NCBI RefSeq assembly: GCF_049933045.1
Contig: NZ_CP187926.1
Coordinates: 1,674,001-1,738,000 of the forward strand
Direction of reading: 5' to 3'
DNA length: 64,000 bases
From: Pseudocolwellia sp049933045
GTDB taxonomy: Bacteria > Pseudomonadota > Gammaproteobacteria > Enterobacterales > Alteromonadaceae
Both the position numbers and the translations under genes were made by a program. A model generated the notes under the pieces. The model made no database searches. It saw only the letters and a list, made by a program, of their open reading frames with translations, and was not told where the DNA came from. Below, one piece after another: positions 61,370 through 64,000 of the stretch (the first letter of the stretch is position 1; each line of letters begins with the position of its first letter).

Positions 61370-63054
61370 TAGTCTGTTGATCTCCCTTTTTGTGGAAATA
61401 GACCTTTAGGTTTTTTCTGGATGAACAACACCAAACCAACTAATACAATAATATTGGCCAGTACTGAGCCTGTTACAGGTTCTAAGAATTTATTAAATGC
61501 ACCTAACGACATCGCCGCAACTAAGGTTCCCCATAAGTTACCCACACCGCCAAATACAACCACTAAGAAAGAATCGATAATATACGCTTGTCCTAAATTA
61601 GGGCCCACGTTAGTTAACTGGCTTAATACCACACCTGCTACACCCGCAATACCTGAACCTAAACCAAAGGTAATCGCATCTACCCAATCACTTTTAATAC
61701 TTAATGCTCTGGCCATGTCACGGTTTTGAGATACAGCACGTACATGTAAGCCTAATGAGGTTTTCTTTAAAATCATTAACAAGGAAACGAAAACCATTAA
61801 TGAAAAAATGATGATGTATAAACGGTTAAAGGTTAACGAGAAAATAGGATTGATTTGCCACGAACCACTCATCCACTCTGGAGCTAAGACTTGACGGTTT
61901 AACGGAGAGAATATGGTTCTTACCAGTTGTTGTAATATCAAACTAATACCAAAAGTCGCTAATAGTGTTTCTAACGGACGACCTTTTAAATGACGAATAA
62001 CACCACGTTCAATTGCAACACCTACTAAGCCTGACACTAAAAAGGCAGCAGGTACCGCCATTAACAACGAGTATTCAATAAGTTGAGGAAAGGCTTGTTG
62101 AATTACATAAGTGGTGTAAGCTCCCAGCATCATCATCTCGCCATGTGCCATGTTAATAACACCCATAACACCAAAGGTAATAGCTAAGCCGATAGCAGCT
62201 AGTAGCAATACTGAACCTAAGCTAATACCAAAAAATAGATTTTCAGCAAATTCAAAAATACCTTTTCTGCCATCGATATCTGCCATTGCTTTTTCTAGCG
62301 CGACTTTTAAAGCTTTGTCTTCTGGTGAAGCTGGCTTTTCAACTTTAGAAAGTTCTGTCGCCATCGCATTTAATACCGAAGGCTCTAAACTTGTTTTTAA
62401 TTGTTTAACAGCCGCTAACTTTTCTGTGTGCTCACCTTCTAACAACTGTTGAACCAATAAAGTTACTGACATTAACTCGCGAACATCATCATCTTGCTCT
62501 GAGTTGATCAGCTTTCTAATAGTTTCGATACCTATGTCATTAGGTTTATCTAGAATTTGTTTAACCGCTTCAATGCGTACCGTTTTATCTGGGAAAGTTA
62601 AATCTAACTGCGCTAATAAACTACGTATTTTTCCGCGTAATCTATTGTTGGTTTTAACTTTTCTGATTTTGCTTTTTGTTACGGCTTCAAGCTTGGTATT
62701 AGTTAATACATCAATGAGCTCATACTTGTTATCTGTATTACGCTGAGCATTTACTATTTGCTTATTAGCTTTAAGGTAATACAAGTCGCCATTAATTAAA
62801 GCGTTAAAAGTTTGCTTAACTTGTGGTGCCTTTGTTTGTGAAAGTTGATCGATTAACAACGGCATTTTTGAAAGCTTAGTGCTAGGAAGCTTTTTAAACA
62901 AAGCGATTAACTGACCTTGTTCGTTTGTTTGTATTTTAGCTGATGTAGCCTCAACACTAACGACTTCTTTGTCGCTTGCTTTTGCGGTAACTTCGCTAGC
63001 AAAACTTTGCCCAGCGAGTAAACAACAAATCAAAATAGAAAATATGCGCAACAT
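61369..63054 (-). CDS. urtB: urea ABC transporter permease UrtB with periplasmic N-terminal domain
   Basis: 561 residues from ATG 63054 (AAGGAAA before it; a longer frame from 63078 lacks a site). A signal peptide (LRIFSILICCLLAGQSFAS) leads to a roughly 250-residue soluble helical region with HEAT-like repeats, then the LivH-type membrane domain (GVMGVINMAHGEMMMLGAYTTYV, GLGSGIAGVAGVVLSQ). This long N-terminal region is common in proteobacterial UrtB; its function is unknown. Separated from urtA by two hairpins. Confidence 0.92.
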   Translation of the reverse strand: MLRIFSILICCLLAGQSFASEVTAKASDKEVVSVEATSAKIQTNEQGQLIALFKKLPSTKLSKMPLLIDQLSQTKAPQVKQTFNALINGDLYYLKANKQIVNAQRNTDNKYELIDVLTNTKLEAVTKSKIRKVKTNNRLRGKIRSLLAQLDLTFPDKTVRIEAVKQILDKPNDIGIETIRKLINSEQDDDVRELMSVTLLVQQLLEGEHTEKLAAVKQLKTSLEPSVLNAMATELSKVEKPASPEDKALKVALEKAMADIDGRKGIFEFAENLFFGISLGSVLLLAAIGLAITFGVMGVINMAHGEMMMLGAYTTYVIQQAFPQLIEYSLLMAVPAAFLVSGLVGVAIERGVIRHLKGRPLETLLATFGISLILQQLVRTIFSPLNRQVLAPEWMSGSWQINPIFSLTFNRLYIIIFSLMVFVSLLMILKKTSLGLHVRAVSQNRDMARALSIKSDWVDAITFGLGSGIAGVAGVVLSQLTNVGPNLGQAYIIDSFLVVVFGGVGNLWGTLVAAMSLGAFNKFLEPVTGSVLANIIVLVGLVLFIQKKPKGLFPQKGRSTD

Positions 63055-63146
63055 TGCGTTTTCCTTAAGAGTTAACATGAAAATAAAACAGTGTAATGTT
63101 TATAAGCGTGGTGAATTAAAATAGGTTCAATACAAGCGAATAAACG

Positions 63147-63222
63147 TTTACTCAAAGCATTCTTTATTCATAACTAGAGTTGATAAAAAATGCTTTGAGT
63201 AAATGGGAAGCTAGGCTTCCCA
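63147..63222 (-). terminator. two consecutive hairpins between urtA and urtB
   Basis: TTTACTCAAAGCAT (63147-63160) pairs perfectly with ATGCTTTGAGTAAA (63190-63203), then TGGGAAGC (63204-63211) pairs with GCTTCCCA (63215-63222). No long T run follows on the minus strand, so they may protect the urtA mRNA 3' end or attenuate read-through to urtB rather than stop transcription fully. Confidence 0.6.
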
Positions 63223-63244
63223 TTAGCGTTTAGTGATGAATAAT

Positions 63245-64000
63245 TTATTCGAAGTTTTGACCTGAACACTTTGCTGTTGTTACATCAAAGTTTCCGCATT
63301 TAACTGGCGCAGTCCAATCTGAAATCAAGTTTTTAGAGCTAGGTAAAAAGTCTGACCAAGCATCACCAATAACCGTATCTGGTGTTTCCCAAACCACTTC
63401 AAATTGACCGTCTTCTTGAATTTCACCAATTAACACTGGCTTAGATAAATGATGGTTCGAGTTCATTACCGCAGTACCACCTGTTAAGTTAGGAACAGCA
63501 ATACCAATCATCGCTTGCTCAACCGCGTTAACATCTGTAGTTCCAGCTTTCTCAACTGCTTTAGCCCACATGTTGAAACCGATATAAGTCGCTTCCATAG
63601 GATCGTTAGTTACACGCTTGTCATCACCAATGTATTTTTTCCAATCAGCAATAAAAGTTTCATTGTCATCAGACTCAACACTTTGGAAGTAATTCCAAGC
63701 CGCTAAATGCCCTACTAACGGTTTAGTATCAAAACCAGAAAGCTCTTCTTCACCTACAGAGAATGCCACTACAGGAATGTCTTCAGCAGAAATACCTTGG
63801 TTGCCTAACTCTTTATAAAATGGAATGTTTGCATCACCGTTAATGGTTGAAACAACAGCTGTTTTCTTACCTGTTGAACCAAACTTTTTAACTTCAGCGA
63901 CTATACTCTGCCAATCTGAATGACCAAATGGTGTATAATTCACCATAATGTCTTCATCTTTAACGCCTTTAGATTTTAAGTAAGCTTTTAATACTTTGTT
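63245..64000 (-). CDS. urtA: urea ABC transporter substrate-binding protein UrtA (partial, N-terminus outside the window)
   Basis: The frame is open to the window edge; 252 codons of the C-terminal part are visible. YTPFGHSDWQSIVAEVKKFG, GKKTAVVSTINGDANIPFYKELGNQGI, PVVAFSVGEEELSG and GPV-type loop regions (DPMEATYIGFNMWAKAVEKAGT, GGTAVMNSNHHLSKPVLIG) match UrtA, a periplasmic type I binding protein that captures urea for UrtBCDE. First gene of the operon as seen; its promoter and any nitrogen control site lie beyond 64000. Confidence 0.94.
   Translation of the reverse strand, partial: NKVLKAYLKSKGVKDEDIMVNYTPFGHSDWQSIVAEVKKFGSTGKKTAVVSTINGDANIPFYKELGNQGISAEDIPVVAFSVGEEELSGFDTKPLVGHLAAWNYFQSVESDDNETFIADWKKYIGDDKRVTNDPMEATYIGFNMWAKAVEKAGTTDVNAVEQAMIGIAVPNLTGGTAVMNSNHHLSKPVLIGEIQEDGQFEVVWETPDTVIGDAWSDFLPSSKNLISDWTAPVKCGNFDVTTAKCSGQNFE

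Overview
The window is AT-rich chromosomal DNA. The gene families suggest a marine gammaproteobacterium of the Alteromonadales, close to Colwellia or Thalassotalea; this is inferred from protein style, since no rRNA or marker gene is present. Most genes lie on the minus strand.

Left part (1-16 kb): a small secreted protein, the first 40 codons of an integron integrase (intI remnant), an orphan HigA-type antitoxin, a 159-bp relic element with target duplication, a B12-binding radical SAM protein, a NERD protein, a small CX5R phosphatase-like protein and a two-gene molybdenum hydroxylase. Then comes a tightly overlapped minus-strand operon (15.0 to 8.9 kb): alpha/beta hydrolase, SF1 helicase with a restriction-endonuclease-like tail, M74-like murein peptidase, saccharopine-dehydrogenase-like oxidoreductase, DUF2269 and DoxX-like membrane proteins. 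A DUF1186/SEC-C protein and an autoregulated membrane protein/XRE regulator pair follow.

Middle part (17-39 kb): a two-gene signalling unit (GGDEF-EAL protein and CheB-CheR-PAS-REC protein) is bracketed by degenerate 3' pieces of tRNA-Ser(UGA), whose intact copy lies at 24.2 kb. Next are a lipoprotein, an M6 metalloprotease with an 18-bp coding tandem repeat and a probable GlyGly-CTERM sorting tail, a PepSY membrane protein, a type IV pilin-like protein, a YdiJ-type FAD/Fe-S dehydrogenase, an internally duplicated lipoprotein, an AroH-like DAHP synthase and a sulfatase-fold lipoprotein that lacks its formylglycine residue. Two inverted copies of one 196/197-bp MITE lie at 27.9 and 39.1 kb, and another MITE-like palindromic element at 37.1 kb.

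Right part (39-64 kb): a complete pelABCDEFG operon for the cationic Pel exopolysaccharide, with a c-di-GMP-binding PelD, then a 362-bp MITE-like element, then a urea utilisation locus transcribed as urtA(partial)-urtB-urtC-urtD-urtE-ureD-ureA-ureB-ureC-[IS200/IS605-type insertion]-ureE-ureF-ureG-small membrane protein. Urt imports urea and the nickel urease with its maturation factors hydrolyses it. The diguanylate cyclase/phosphodiesterase at 21-23 kb and PelD could be functionally linked through c-di-GMP, but that is inference. I found no CRISPR array, prophage or clear defence island. The best candidates for something unusual are the tRNA-Ser remnant array around the signalling genes, the helicase-nuclease operon, the degenerate sulfatase and the several MITE families.
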